From contig JAEILZ010000007.1 in NCBI GenBank assembly GCA_018873225.1, positions 1,302,001-1,366,000 on the forward strand: 64,000 bases of DNA, in the 5' to 3' direction. Under the pieces are notes generated by a model. It did no database searches and had not been told where the DNA came from. It saw only the letters and a program-made list of their open reading frames with translations. The position numbers and the translations under genes are program-made. Source of the stretch: [Phialemoniopsis] sp. UDSM-2020 (taxonomy: Eukaryota; Ascomycota; Sordariomycetes; Thyridiales; Thyridiaceae). How positions within the stretch are numbered: the first letter of the stretch is position 1; every line of letters begins with the position of its first letter. Below are positions 17,747 to 28,336 of this stretch, piece after piece.

Positions 17747-19341
17747 CCCCAAGCCACCCAATTCATCGAGCAGTGGTTCGTCGCCACCTCCAGCCACGCC
17801 CGAGCCGTACAGTATCTTCGACAAACGCCAGAAGGCACTGATTGTTCTTATCATCTCAGTAGCAGCCACCTGTAAGTAAGGCCTGCCTTGGGGTATGGGA
17901 AAGCGTCACTAATATTATAGCAATAGTCTCCGGCTTCGCCTCGAACATTTACTTCCCTGCCCTTCCCACAATCGCTCGCGACCTCGATGTTTCCATAGAA
18001 TTGGTCAACCTTACCGTCACATCGTACCTCATCTTCCAAGGCATTGCGCCTAGCTTCTGGGGTCCCGTCTCTGATGCGAAGGGTCGCCGCGTTGCATACT
18101 GCTGCACCTTTATCGTGTTCCTTGGAGCCTGTATCGGCCTCGCCGAGACGAAACACTATGCCTCCCTAATAGTGCTCAGGTGTCTCCAAAGCACCGGAAG
18201 TGCAAGCACGATTGCTATCGGGTCTGGTGTCATTGGAGACATCACTACTCGCGCCGAGCGTGGAGGGTTCATGGGAATATTCCAAGCAGGGCTACTCGTT
18301 CCGGTCGCCGTCGGGCCTATCATCGGAGGTGCGCTGGCGGGCTCGATGGGTTGGAGGTCAATCTTTTGGTTCCTCGCCATATACAGCGGCATCTTTCTGA
18401 TCATGCTCGCACTGCTGCTTCCTGAGACTCTGAGGACGAGAGTCGCAAATGGAAGTCAGACCCCATCGAGCACACTGCTTCGATATCCTCTTTCCTTGTA
18501 CCAACGGACCACCCGCACGAAGTGGGATCGAGAGGCAGCTCCGGCGAAGCTCGCCCCAAGCAAACGCATCGACATTCTCGGACCCTTTCGCATTCTCATC
18601 AGCAAGCAAGCGGCCTCCATTATCATCTTCCTGGCAGTATACTACGCCGTCTGGCAGATGAGCATTACCGCCATGTCAACTTTGTTCGAAAGCCGCTATG
18701 GCCTCGGGGAAACTCAAATTGGCCTGACCTTCATTGCCAATGGGGTTGGCTCCATGATTGGCACGCTGGTATCTGGCAAGATCCTCGACGTGGACTACCG
18801 CCGTGTCCAAGCTCAATACCGACGAAGATCAGCTCAAGTAGACCCAGCGTCAGACAGTCATCCAAGCCAAGCCAATAGGGGGCCTGACGATGACTTCCCG
18901 CTCGAGAACGCTCGGCTGCGACTCGTCCCTGTATTTGCGGTCTTACAGTCCTTTTCCATCCTTCTATTCGGTTGGACGATCCAGTACCCAGAACGCGTTC
19001 ATATCGCCGTCCCCATCATATCAACCTTCATCACCGGCTGGACGGCCGTCTCGACGCAGTCGGTGATCATGACATACCTCGTCGACGCGTTCCCAGACCG
19101 CAGTGCCGCGGCCAGCGCAAGTCTGAACCTTGCCAGATGTCTCTTCGCCGCGGGAGGCACGAGTATCGTGATGCCGATGGTCAATGGCATTGGTGTGGGC
19201 TGGGCCTTCACCGTGTGCGTTGCGGTGCAGCTTGTTGCGCTTCTTGGTCCTGCTGTACAATGGCGATTCGGTGGACGCTGGCGAATCGAGGCGGCAAGGG
19301 CAAAGAAGTCAACCGAGGTGGGCACAACAACATCCCAGTAG
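17730..19341 (+). CDS. MFS transporter, DHA1-like (multidrug/organic acid exporter type)
   Basis: Exons 17730-17871 and 17921-19341 with a 49-nt phase-1 intron give 520 aa. After a Ser/Pro-rich cytosolic tail, TM1 starts near residue 40. The spliced sequence SIVSGFASNIYFPALPTIA matches 12-TM DHA1 exporters of the Qdr/citrate-exporter branch. GPVSDAKGRR is the loop 2-3 motif A (G-x3-D-x2-GRR). Motif C-like VGPIIGGALAG is in TM5, and PETLRT marks the end of the first half. A long hydrophilic central loop (about residues 225-330) precedes the second six TMs. It probably exports a small acidic or aromatic compound by H+ antiport. It is divergent from the isochorismatase-like gene and likely shares its regulator. 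Confidence 0.9.
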
Positions 19342-19708
19342 CTCAACGTTGTTGGAATATCATCACCTTATCGCTGTTCCTTCGAGGCTGTTCTTCTCCA
19401 CAGATTCATGTCATGGTCAACTTCACTTACGAAGGTTGCAAGCTGTAGTTTACTGCCCTTCCAGGTATCGACTGCTAGGTGGAGGGTTATCCCACTATCC
19501 ACAACCATACAAGTCAATGACTCGCAGGGACGTCTTAATCCTTATCACCTCTGTAGACATCGATGCTGGCATCGTCCTTTCTGTGTCGTCAATCGAATGA
19601 CATATAGAATGTACAATACATATTTGATAACATCCTTAGACTTTACTTTCTGCTAAACAAGCTTTGGTATTGTAATAGATATCGGCTTCAACTCTGTAGT
19701 ACTTGCAA
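19342..19708. other. Convergent 3' spacer
   Basis: A 367-bp AT-rich region between the stops of the MFS gene (+) and the DUF1593 gene (-). It should contain both 3' UTRs. No gene or repeat is visible. Confidence 0.5.
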
Positions 19709-21351
19709 TTACCAAGTAACATTCTTGGCCTCTGGCACAATCATATCGCGGCAGCACTCGTCGGGGTTGATGTTGTTAGAGCTGGCAGTCAGCTTCACCC
19801 GCATGTAGCGCCGGATGGGGAGGTCAGGATTCTTGTTGTTGGTGACCTGGAGGATGACATGGTACTCGTACTCGATGCCCTCCAAGCTCGGAACCGTCAC
19901 CTTGACCGCCGGCCCCCGTGTGAAGCGGCGGAATCCCGAGTCATTCGCCTCATCTAGGTCTGGTGTCTCACCACGCTCCCCCACAGCCTCTAATGCAACC
20001 TGAAAGTAGTCCCTAGGTGTGCCGCGGACCTGGTACCCGGACTCGAAGTATTGGAACCACTCAAAGCTCAGAGCAGTGTTGTCGGCGGGGTGGTCCGGGT
20101 CGTACGTCTCGCTCGCGTCGAGGTAGACCTCCTGGCCCGGCTTGACCGACAGGCGGATGGGCGCGGGTCCAGCCGTGCCGTTGACGCGGGTCACGGGCGG
20201 GTGCGTCCCGTTGGCAAAGTCGGCGCTGACGGACCACTGCATGCGCGCCGCCATGTCGTTCTGGAAGTGGTCACGCCACCGAGCGCACGTTGCCTTGTTG
20301 CTCGTCTCATTGGCGCCGTCGGGCGCGTAGTAAATGTCGAGCGCGTCCGAGTATACATTCGACCCGTGGTTGATGGGAAGCCAGCGGCCGCCCCAGCTGC
20401 CGATCTTGGGGTCCTCGCGGTCGCCGAGGCCGTTCGGGATGAGGTACAGGAAGGAAGGGGTATCTCCTTCAGCTCCGTAGGGCCGACGCGGGTAGGCGGC
20501 GCCCAGGGGGCCGATCTCGATGTACTTGGCGATCCACTCGTGGCTAAGCTTGTGCAGAGACAGACCCGGGATGCCCTCCCACATGCAGCGCCAGGTGGCG
20601 AGGGCGTAGTTTGTGAAGCCGTGGATAGAGACGATGTAGAAGATATCGGGCCAGTTGTAGCGGATCCACTCGCTCGAGTCGTCCTGGTCTGAGATGGCGT
20701 ACACGCGGATGCGGGAACGGAGAGAAGCGAACTCGGCCTCGCTCACGTTGTCATCCTTGTCGAGGTGGTTCAGGGCTTGAGCAAGCGTGTTTGGTCCTCC
20801 CCAGATCACAATCCAGAGGGGCTCAGTGGACTCTCTCAGACGCGTGATGAGCATCTGAGCGCCTGGGCTCAGGGGCTCTGACAAAGCTTTCCGTCCGTAG
20901 ACCTTTTATGGTTTAGCTCCCAACATATCACCTTATTAGTTGTTGGTAAACTCACCTTCGGACCTGAAGTGATCAATGGAAGGACGTCCTCTGCGGGGGC
21001 GTACTGATTCCATGGGTGTACGTGCTTGTTCAGATTATCAACGACCTGACCATAGGCCTTGACAATGTGCTCGATGCGTTCTGGATGGGTCTCATCCCGC
21101 AGGTGCGTCGAAGTGGTTGCGCACAGGCCACGAGTGTTGAACTCGTTCGAGTACAGCATATATCGGACGACTGACTGCTGGTCATCGGGCTCATTCAGGA
21201 TATCGGTAAGGACAAAGACCCTGGGCTTTTGGTGGTCGGGCACAAGAGCCAACTTGTTCATGTCCGGGGGATCAGGAGAAGAGGCTTGGCTCTGTCCTAC
21301 GACAAACGCATCCTTCAAAGATAGCAAGTTCAGAAAGGATAGCAGCAACAT
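19709..21351 (-). CDS. Secreted DUF1593 (Sde182-like) nucleoside-hydrolase-fold protein
   Basis: Exon 1 (21351-20956) and exon 2 (20902-19709), joined at a 53-nt phase-0 intron, give 529 aa. Residues 1-23 form a signal peptide (MLLLSFLNLLSLKDAFVVG). The domain begins with KPRVFVLTDILNEPDD (about 42-57), the DUF1593 signature whose Asp cluster corresponds to the metal-binding D-x-D region of nucleoside hydrolases. It continues with LWIVIWGGPNTLAQAL (about 165) and the SIHGFTNYA block. The C-terminal ~120 residues form a beta-rich region (LSVKPGQEVYLDASETYDPD), like the Ig/cadherin-like domain seen in this family. Bacterial relatives have been described as cellulose-associated. Secretion suggests action on plant polysaccharide or extracellular nucleosides; the substrate is unknown. 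Confidence 0.85.
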
Positions 21352-22471
21352 GGTCAAGGACTTATCGGCGTCTTTGCAGAGCGTGTTGTGTTTCTGGGCA
21401 CAACCTACTACTTATCTCAAACCTGGCAAGGAGGACAGCATTTATACCCATCCTTGTGTAGTCGACTAAAACCCCTCATCATCATTGACTTACTCTCGGC
21501 CGATAAACTCCGCTGTTTACCGCTTGTTACGATCACGATACAACCATGTCTATCGAGCTAGCCATGCATCATCTGCAAAAAGTACGAGACGACCATTCCT
21601 AGCAGGTAATTTCCCCGGATTGGGCAACCCAGTAAAGCCACTCACAAGTGATGATCTGCAAAGAATTGATCATTCACTCATGCATGGCGTCGGCAAGTGC
21701 TGTAGGTGAGGCGGAGAGAAGTCCGTAGACATGCTCGAGATGGATCCAGCAGGGTAAGCACTTCCGTTATGGGACTGAAGGACTTGGCGGCTCTGAGATT
21801 GATGTAAGTGAGGATCATACGTCCCGATTGGGTAGGGAAAATGCAGAGTCAACAGGGACCTTGGAGAACATGCGGGTGCGGGGACCAGGGGTTGAGTTTC
21901 CATACACTTGAGCATCAACGGATCTTGCAGTAGGATTGTCACCGACGGCGCTTAGCATGACCAGAATAGGAAGTCCGGCAACTAGATTCTATCGATTGAT
22001 TTGCTCAACTCATGAGCCTCTTGAATCTGTTGGCTGCCAACATTCTTGAATAATCCCATTCAGATGAACTTATGAGTTCTTCTTCAAGGATACTGCAATT
22101 GTCCGAGGCCTTCGAGGCCGGTTTTCCGATGGACTTGCAAAGTTTCACTGGCAAGGAAGCATACAATCTACCACTTCATCTCTAGTTTGCCATCACACCG
22201 ACTTTGGCTTTCATTCTTCTACTAAGCTCACTGCTACTCCTCAATTCACTGCTCCTCGTTGATTCACTGCTTCTGCTCAACTCTGTACTTCTCCTCAACT
22301 CACTACTTCTCCTTAACACACCACTTCTCATTAACTCACTGCATCTCCTCAATGACTGAGTATAAAAGATTGTCTCAGTACCTTTACTTCGTGTGAAGAT
22401 TTAACCCTACTTTATTTCGCCGATATTTCAAGGCATTTACTGACGACGCCAATCACATACCAGAGAGCCGG
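21352..22471. other. Intergenic with a minisatellite
   Basis: A 1.1-kb divergent spacer upstream of the DUF1593 gene (-) and the P-loop-like gene (+). Its notable content is the 18-bp tandem array at 22229-22354. No gene is supported. Confidence 0.5.
22229..22354. repeat. 18-bp minisatellite, seven imperfect units
   Basis: Seven consecutive 18-mers fit a CACTRCTTCTCCTCAACT-like consensus. The units begin CACTGCTACT, CACTGCTCCT, CACTGCTTCT, CTGTACTTCT, CACTACTTCT, CACCACTTCT and CACTGCATCT. The array is strongly pyrimidine-rich on the plus strand and ends ~118 bp before the ATG at 22472, so it lies in the promoter or 5' UTR of that gene. No open frame runs through it from a plausible start. 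Confidence 0.8.
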
Positions 22472-23405
22472 ATGCACCAGCGCAGACAGGTGATACAATC
22501 ATCGGCGCTTGGAGAATATACGTCGCCTCAAACACCGAGCCTATCCGAAGAAGAGGAAGATAATCAAGGCGTCAGCGACATGTGTGATTCAAGTGGTGAG
22601 ATCACAATCCTCTCGGACACCTTTCTGGCAACATCATCACTTACTAATTGGCTTAGATGACAATGAGCACAATGCCCGGTACGACTTCGAAAGGCGTGTA
22701 AGCGACTTACTCCAATTCGCGGAAGACGGTGCAGTGGAAATTTCTAACGCTCTGCGGGGAACGTCGTCAACTCATCTACCAGAAGAGGCCGTCATGGCGC
22801 TGCAGGCGTGGGTCACAACAGCTCGGTCGAACATGATATGGCTAGAAGGCGCTCCGGACACCGAGAATGGGTGCACCCTTTCCCTCGCAGCCATGCGCCT
22901 CCGTAATATTGCCATGGAGGAAGGCATACCGTGTGTCTCGTTCTTTGGGAAACGTCGGTATGATACCGCGTCAAAAAAAGGCCTCTCACAGAAAGAGGCC
23001 GGACTAGTCAGCCTTCTTTACGGCATCATCACGCAACTTACATACCTCCTGCCCGACATGTTTCCAGCATCCGAAGATCTTGATCCTCAGCACTACGAGC
23101 TCCTTGACGGTAGCATGGCAAGCATTCCCGTGGCGTTGCGCCTGCTACGTGCGCTGCTGGCTCACACATCGCCGACGCTGATGTGGGTCTTGGACAGGCT
23201 CGACGTGTTGGAAGATCAGCAGACGAGACCATCTCTGGAAGCCTTCATCAACATCCTTCGTGAGCAGGAAAGTAAGCATGTTTCCAAGGTGTGCATCATC
23301 ACTGAGGGAAACAGCTATGTTCTGATGACGATGTTGACCGTGCATGAGAAACTGGACGTTACGAGGATGGCACACGGAGCGTCTCCGCGACTGAGGCGTG
23401 GATAG
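22472..23405 (+). CDS. Fungal STAND-like protein with a degenerate P-loop
   Basis: Exons 22472-22595 and 22657-23405, separated by a 61-nt phase-1 intron with a TTACTAATT branch point, give 290 aa. After an acidic N-terminus (SLSEEEED), the fold-like region has MIWLEGAPDTENGCTLSLAA (about 110) where a Walker A would lie, but the GKS/T is gone. GIPCVSFFGKRR follows as strand 2, and LMWVLDRLDVLED (about 230) occupies the Walker B position with an Asp retained. SKVCIITEG matches a sensor-1 strand. The order matches a family of fungal proteins related to NACHT modules but probably unable to bind NTP. Function is unknown. Confidence 0.7.
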
Positions 23406-23871
23406 GAGTGAGATCTAATAGCTGCGCACCAAGTTCTTCTACCCATTGAAGGGGGTTAATAGAATGATCTGTGCAAGCCTAGGCAATGAGATCATCCTCC
23501 ATACTTATTAGTAATGGTAAAACCCGGTGAGATGACCACTCAACCGACGTCCATGTAAAATGAAATCTCCGGTGGTTTTGTCGACAAGAGGTGATGTCCA
23601 TTCCGGCTAAAGCAGTCCTCCACGCAATTCTCGCGAGGGGAAGCAGATATGTGCCGTCGTGAAGTCGTATTAAAGCTTTGCGGCCCGCACAAATGCGGCC
23701 GATATCAAATAAAGATATATTGCCAAGGAGAAATACCGAGAAGCCGGAGCGGCATCGATGAGTTACCCCTGAGTATATATTGCAGGCGAATCTAGAAATG
23801 AGCCATCATGAATTGCTTCGTGATGGCACACGTCACTTGCACCAGGGACTTACAACTTTGCTATCATCGCA
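23406..23871. other. Intergenic, promoter of the secreted DUF8021-like gene
   Basis: A 0.47-kb spacer with a TATA box near its end. Two short out-of-frame ATGs (23798 and 23808) precede the main start, but both lie too close to the TATA box to be certain members of the mRNA. Confidence 0.45.
23774..23780 (+). promoter_or_regulatory. TATA box of the secreted protein gene
   Basis: TATATAT lies 92 bp upstream of the ATG at 23872. Confidence 0.5.
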
Positions 23872-24765
23872 ATGCATCAATCGGCTCTCATTGTTGCTCT
23901 CGCCGGTGCTGCCACCGTCGCGGCCGACTGCTCTCGGGACTTTCTCAAGAACATCACATCTCAGTATGTCGCGGCGCAGTCCTCCGGCACCGCGGGGACA
24001 GCCATCACGGCTCTATCCTCCCCGAACCTGACCTACACCGAGAACAATCGGCCCCTGAGCCCGGCAAATAGCACACTCGCCCGCCCCATCAAGATCGACT
24101 TCTCCCGTAGCATCCACGACACCGTGCAGTGCGCGACCTTCACCGAGATCATCGCGGCGACGGACCCGCACCCCTACGTCATCCACACGCGCATGGTCTT
24201 CTCGCCCGCGACGAAGCAGGCCTCGCTCATCGAGTCCGTCGTCACGGATGCCGGCGACTGGCTGTTCAACGCGACAGGAACACTAAACCTCAACGCGGCG
24301 GAGGACTGGTCCCCGATCCCCGCGGACAAGCAGGAGAGCCGCGCCGTGATCCAGAGCCTCGGCGACGCGTACTTTGACCGCTTCGGCAACGTCAGCGTCG
24401 TCGTGCCGTGGGGCCCTCCGTGCGTGCGCGTCGAGGGCGGGCTGCCGGCGCGCGGGACGCTCAAGGACGGCGAGTGCGTGATCGAGTGGCCGAGCACGAT
24501 CCACGTGCCGTACCGGCGGTACGTCGTGGACGAGGAGATGGGCGCCGTCGACGTGTTTGTCGGGTTCCCCGGGCTGGACAGGTCGCAGGGCCAGGACCCG
24601 ATGCCGGACAGCCACTTCTTCCGGGTGGAGGGCGGCAAGATCAGGTACCTGCACACGGCGAGCGCGTGCGTGGAGGCCGGATGCGGGCTCAACGGGACGT
24701 TTGGGCTGGGGCGCCGGGCTACGGTGCGGTCGAGCCGAGTGAGGAGGGCTTATCTTACTTACTGA
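23872..24765 (+). CDS. Secreted DUF8021-like hypothetical protein
   Basis: An intronless 297-aa protein. Residues 1-18 form a signal peptide ending in an AxA-type site (VAADC). There are five or more N-x-S/T sequons. Cysteines at about 20, 87, 184, 203, 263 and 268 could form three disulfides. The layout (DFLKNITSQYVAAQ, a CATFTEI strand, then a C-terminal DSHFFRVEGGKIRYLHT) matches a family of secreted ascomycete proteins annotated DUF8021, whose core resembles an NTF2-like alpha+beta barrel. The third-position GC is very high compared with the flanks. No catalytic residue can be assigned. An extracellular binding or enzymatic role is possible. Confidence 0.75.
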   Translation: MHQSALIVALAGAATVAADCSRDFLKNITSQYVAAQSSGTAGTAITALSSPNLTYTENNRPLSPANSTLARPIKIDFSRSIHDTVQCATFTEIIAATDPHPYVIHTRMVFSPATKQASLIESVVTDAGDWLFNATGTLNLNAAEDWSPIPADKQESRAVIQSLGDAYFDRFGNVSVVVPWGPPCVRVEGGLPARGTLKDGECVIEWPSTIHVPYRRYVVDEEMGAVDVFVGFPGLDRSQGQDPMPDSHFFRVEGGKIRYLHTASACVEAGCGLNGTFGLGRRATVRSSRVRRAYLTY

Positions 24766-27700
24766 GATGGAGTGTACCTCGATTTGTTATTCAGTTGTCA
24801 TCATTGGTCACGATATCAAAAGTAGGGGACTTTCATATCACTTGCCTAATACGGACCAAAACTACGAATGTACCTGTCTAGCCTTATCGCGCATGTTCCA
24901 AACTAGGCACGGATGCTGTGCTGTGATCGCCGGTGCAGGGTGGGAATTAGCACGGGATAAGAGGACATCCTCCCGCAGCTGCTGGCGATCACGGCACCCG
25001 CCGCGTCTAGATAACGTCCGGCTGACGGGGGCGGGAACCGCCACGTGATCGGTCAGCGACTACCGTGCCGGCCGAGACGGGTCAGCAAGGCCGGCCGAAG
25101 CTTGACAGCTCGCTTAGAGTAGTCTGGCAGCAGGAATGCGAGTTTATCAATGTGCCTGGATGATCTCGAGGCCAGAGCCTGATGGTGGGTGTCATGCAAC
25201 GGCTACTGATGCGACGCTGGTTCTGCAGCAATATCAGCAGCAGATTTTGGAGGCCTGCAGTAGCCGCCAGTTGCCATCTACCAGACCATTGTACGGGCCG
25301 GAAGATCGCCTGACAGACTCGATTGCCACGCTGAAAGTCGAGGCCAGGCGCGTCTGGCAACGACCAGAAGTACTACTATTGCGGCGGGCTATGAATCAGG
25401 CGAGGTTGACCAATGCCCAGTGTCAGGCGCTTGCTGGCCTCGCGTGTACATTACGTACAGGAAAGGCATTTGTGCCTGGGCAGTTGTCGCGTGGCGGGCA
25501 AAGTCGGCCGAGCGAGTCAACAAAATACCTGAGCTGGGAGAAATTACTCGCGAATCGCGGCTTGGCCAAGACGGGCTACTAAAACAACATGCCTAAGACG
25601 TGAAGAAAAAAGTGGTGAGGCTCGGCCTAAAACGACTACATTAAAACAAGTCGGGAGGACCAATAAGCTGAGTAGCGTCGCCGTATTGGATGCCGCGGCT
25701 TTGTTTCTGGGCAAAAAGGCTTGTCATGAAAATATCAACTTTTCCTATTCGCCTCGTATTAGCTGGTTCTGAGGTACATGCGTTTTGCGACATGAACATC
25801 TGATCCTGCAGGCTCCAAGGACAAGACGCTTGACGTTGATTTGTAGCAGAAATAGAAACAGAACAGATCCCCCGTTTCTATTATTTCCCCAGATCATCGC
25901 GGCACAGGCACATCACAGACGATCTCGACATGGGCAAAAATAGGAAAATAAGCAGACGACACTCTGCACGCAAATGAGAGGCCAAGCGCACATCCCCGAT
26001 GCAGCGCCTGCCAGATCAGTCCAGGTACAGCAGGTTCAGCCGCTGTAATGCCGCTGTTTACTGCTACGGCTTACCGAGGTTTGGCGCTACGCAGGGGGGC
26101 CGCCCCAGCATGAACCCCCTGTAACCCCTTGGCCCCCAGCGGAACCCCAGCACAAGTTGCCCTGCAGGCAGCCAATCTCCCCTGAGAAACGGCTGGGAAA
26201 CCCACTGAATCAAGCCCGTAAAGGCCGCTGAACCCGTAAATGCCCCCCACTCTTCGGCTACCAAGCTGCGCGCCATCGCACCTTCCCTCACAAGCGGCCT
26301 CGCCTAGCGCCTGGGCCGACGTCATATGGCCTTACCTCTTGGCTCTGCGCTGGCGCTAAACTTCTTTAGGCCCCTGCCAGAGGGAAAATTCTGTGCACTC
26401 TTTTCGCCTTTTGTTGTGTTTTTGCTGTGGGCGGTGTGTCCGCCGATTTCATTCCCAGTCATGATGTTGAATCTGCCCAGTGTTTTTGCTCGATCTTGTC
26501 TGCCTATTCGTCCGCCTAGCCCAATTATCCCCCCGAGGGCCACCGAGGTCTTCAAAACCGACGGCGTCTTTTATGTCTTCATTGCGGCGGCAAGCAAGAC
26601 TATTCCACTTGGAGCCTCACGCCGTCGCTACCTCGACATGTCCTGGTCCAATGCCAGACGGGCATTTGACACTGGTGCATTTGCATCTGGCGATCGAAAA
26701 GTGTAATGGGTGATCTACCAAATATCGCTGTCTGCTGTACATGGACATCCCAGGCATGAACAGGACGACAGGACAGGGCACATCACCGGCACATCATCAC
26801 TCTCTGTCGTTTACTCTGTGGCTTTTACTAAATCTCCGACCAGAGGAGGATCAATGGCTGGCTGCAGGTCTCTTGTTACCTTCGCTGACCACCGTTCATT
26901 AGACTTATTCCGATCCTCACCATTCAGATGCCAGAGAAATTGCAGGGGAACATGGATCATTGAAGTCAAGACCCGGTCCACCCCACCTCGCATTTCAGCA
27001 TTGTCACCCCCTGTAACCAGTACGTCAGACGGAGGATCCCCTTGGGGAGATTCAGTCTGTGTGGATCTCACTCCACCGAGGGGCATCGCCGTCAACCACT
27101 CTTGTTCACTGTCTTGACCGTCCATGTCCACTGTCGACGAGTCTCTGGTACGCGGTTGCAGCGGCCATAGGACACTGGCTTGCCCAGCCTCTCCACCTGT
27201 TTCCTTCAGCACCAAATGAAAGATTCTGGTTTTCACGTAGAAATCTTCTGCAACACTGTTGTCAAGCGTTTCTCCTCGCTGGAGTTGAGTTGCTCCATTC
27301 CGTTTGACACGATGTGTTGTTTCTCCATACACTGGTGCACGGCGCCGAAGTTGCGGCCGTCGACACGGGAGCCTCTCGGGGAGGGGCAGCCGTTTTTTCC
27401 CCTTCAGCCTTGAGGGGAGCGGCCCTTGACCCAGTGGTCTCGTGAAGAAAAATCCAGCCAGCCTGCCTCTTGACGGACGGCACCCGTTCCATCACTTCAC
27501 CTCGATCGTCCGGCTCCACCACACCCCATCCCTGTCAGTCGGGGACGCCATGCCCGCGCCAGCAAAACGGCAGCCCGGCACTACGGCTCGGCGTTGCAAG
27601 TACCTTTTCATGTCCACTTACCTACCTGACTGGGCAATAGCGGTCGGGAATGGTCCATTTCAATCTCAAATCCTTCAGCTCGCGCGGCGAACTCTTGTTT

Positions 27701-27886
27701 CTCGATTGAAGTCTACCCACGCCAAGCCTCCGTAAAAGGGTCTTTTTAGTCTCCCCATTGTTTGTATGTCGTATGTACTGTGATATCCTGCTTTTTGTGG
27801 CCCTTGCCGCTGCGAGCCAACTGCATGTATCTCTCCACCACCTGGTGGCGGAGCACGACTCAAGGCCATATTATGTTGACCAAAGT

Positions 27887-27924
27887 ACACACACACACAC
27901 TCGAGCACGCACACACACAGACAC
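27887..27924. repeat. AC dinucleotide microsatellite
   Basis: A run of seven AC units at 27887-27900 is followed, after TCGAGCACG, by a second CACACACACAGACAC run. Confidence 0.8.
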
Positions 27925-28237
27925 TCAGGTCATCCCGGCCTCGATGCCAATGTAGTTTTTTCTGTTTATAATCCACAACATCCCCATTCCCGGTCCCTTG
28001 TGGACTTTTCGAATTTTCCCTTGTTTCTAGCTCTCCACGATCTGGAAGAATCTTGACGACTCTTGCCAGGCTGTCGAGAAATCATTGGTAGCCTCACTTA
28101 CCTTTCCTTTCCCTACCCGCATGTTTTGATTAACACGGAGCTCTGTCTCTCCTGTGGTGCATCGTAGCACACGACGAATCTGGACATTCGCCCACCCTTA
28201 ACCCTCCCCTCCCCCACGCGCACGTCAGCTTGTGCAG

Positions 28238-28247
28238 GATAGATAAG
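28238..28247 (+). promoter_or_regulatory. Paired GATA motifs upstream of the permease
   Basis: GATAGATAAG places two GATA cores head to tail 90 bp before the permease ATG. Paired GATA sites are the classical targets of AreA/NIT2-type nitrogen regulators, which control fungal amino acid permeases. Control here is inferred. Confidence 0.4.
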
Positions 28248-28336
28248 AGGACCTCTCTACCCTCTTATTCAATTCACAGAACCCGGTATTCTGTCTGCTC
28301 GTGTGACCTGAAAACGTCAAATCGGCAACTTTCACC

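Larger units (their letters stand above)
24766..28336. other. Long intergenic region (3.6 kb)
   Basis: No gene is firmly supported. A 148-codon ATG frame at 25136-25582 has no recognisable domain. Others at 26326-26706 (+) and 26811-27332 (-) lack support and overlap open frames on the opposite strand. The 25.0-26.3-kb part has a different texture: GC-rich, with CGGCCGG and GGCCGGCC clusters. It could be a decayed transposon, but I find no TIR or LTR. The last ~1 kb is CT-rich, holds AC microsatellites and a GATA pair, and probably supplies the promoter and long 5' UTR of the permease. Confidence 0.4.

Noticed and set aside
20051..20692. 213-codon plus-strand open frame
   Set aside because: Antisense of the DUF1593 gene; Val/Arg/Gly-rich shadow.
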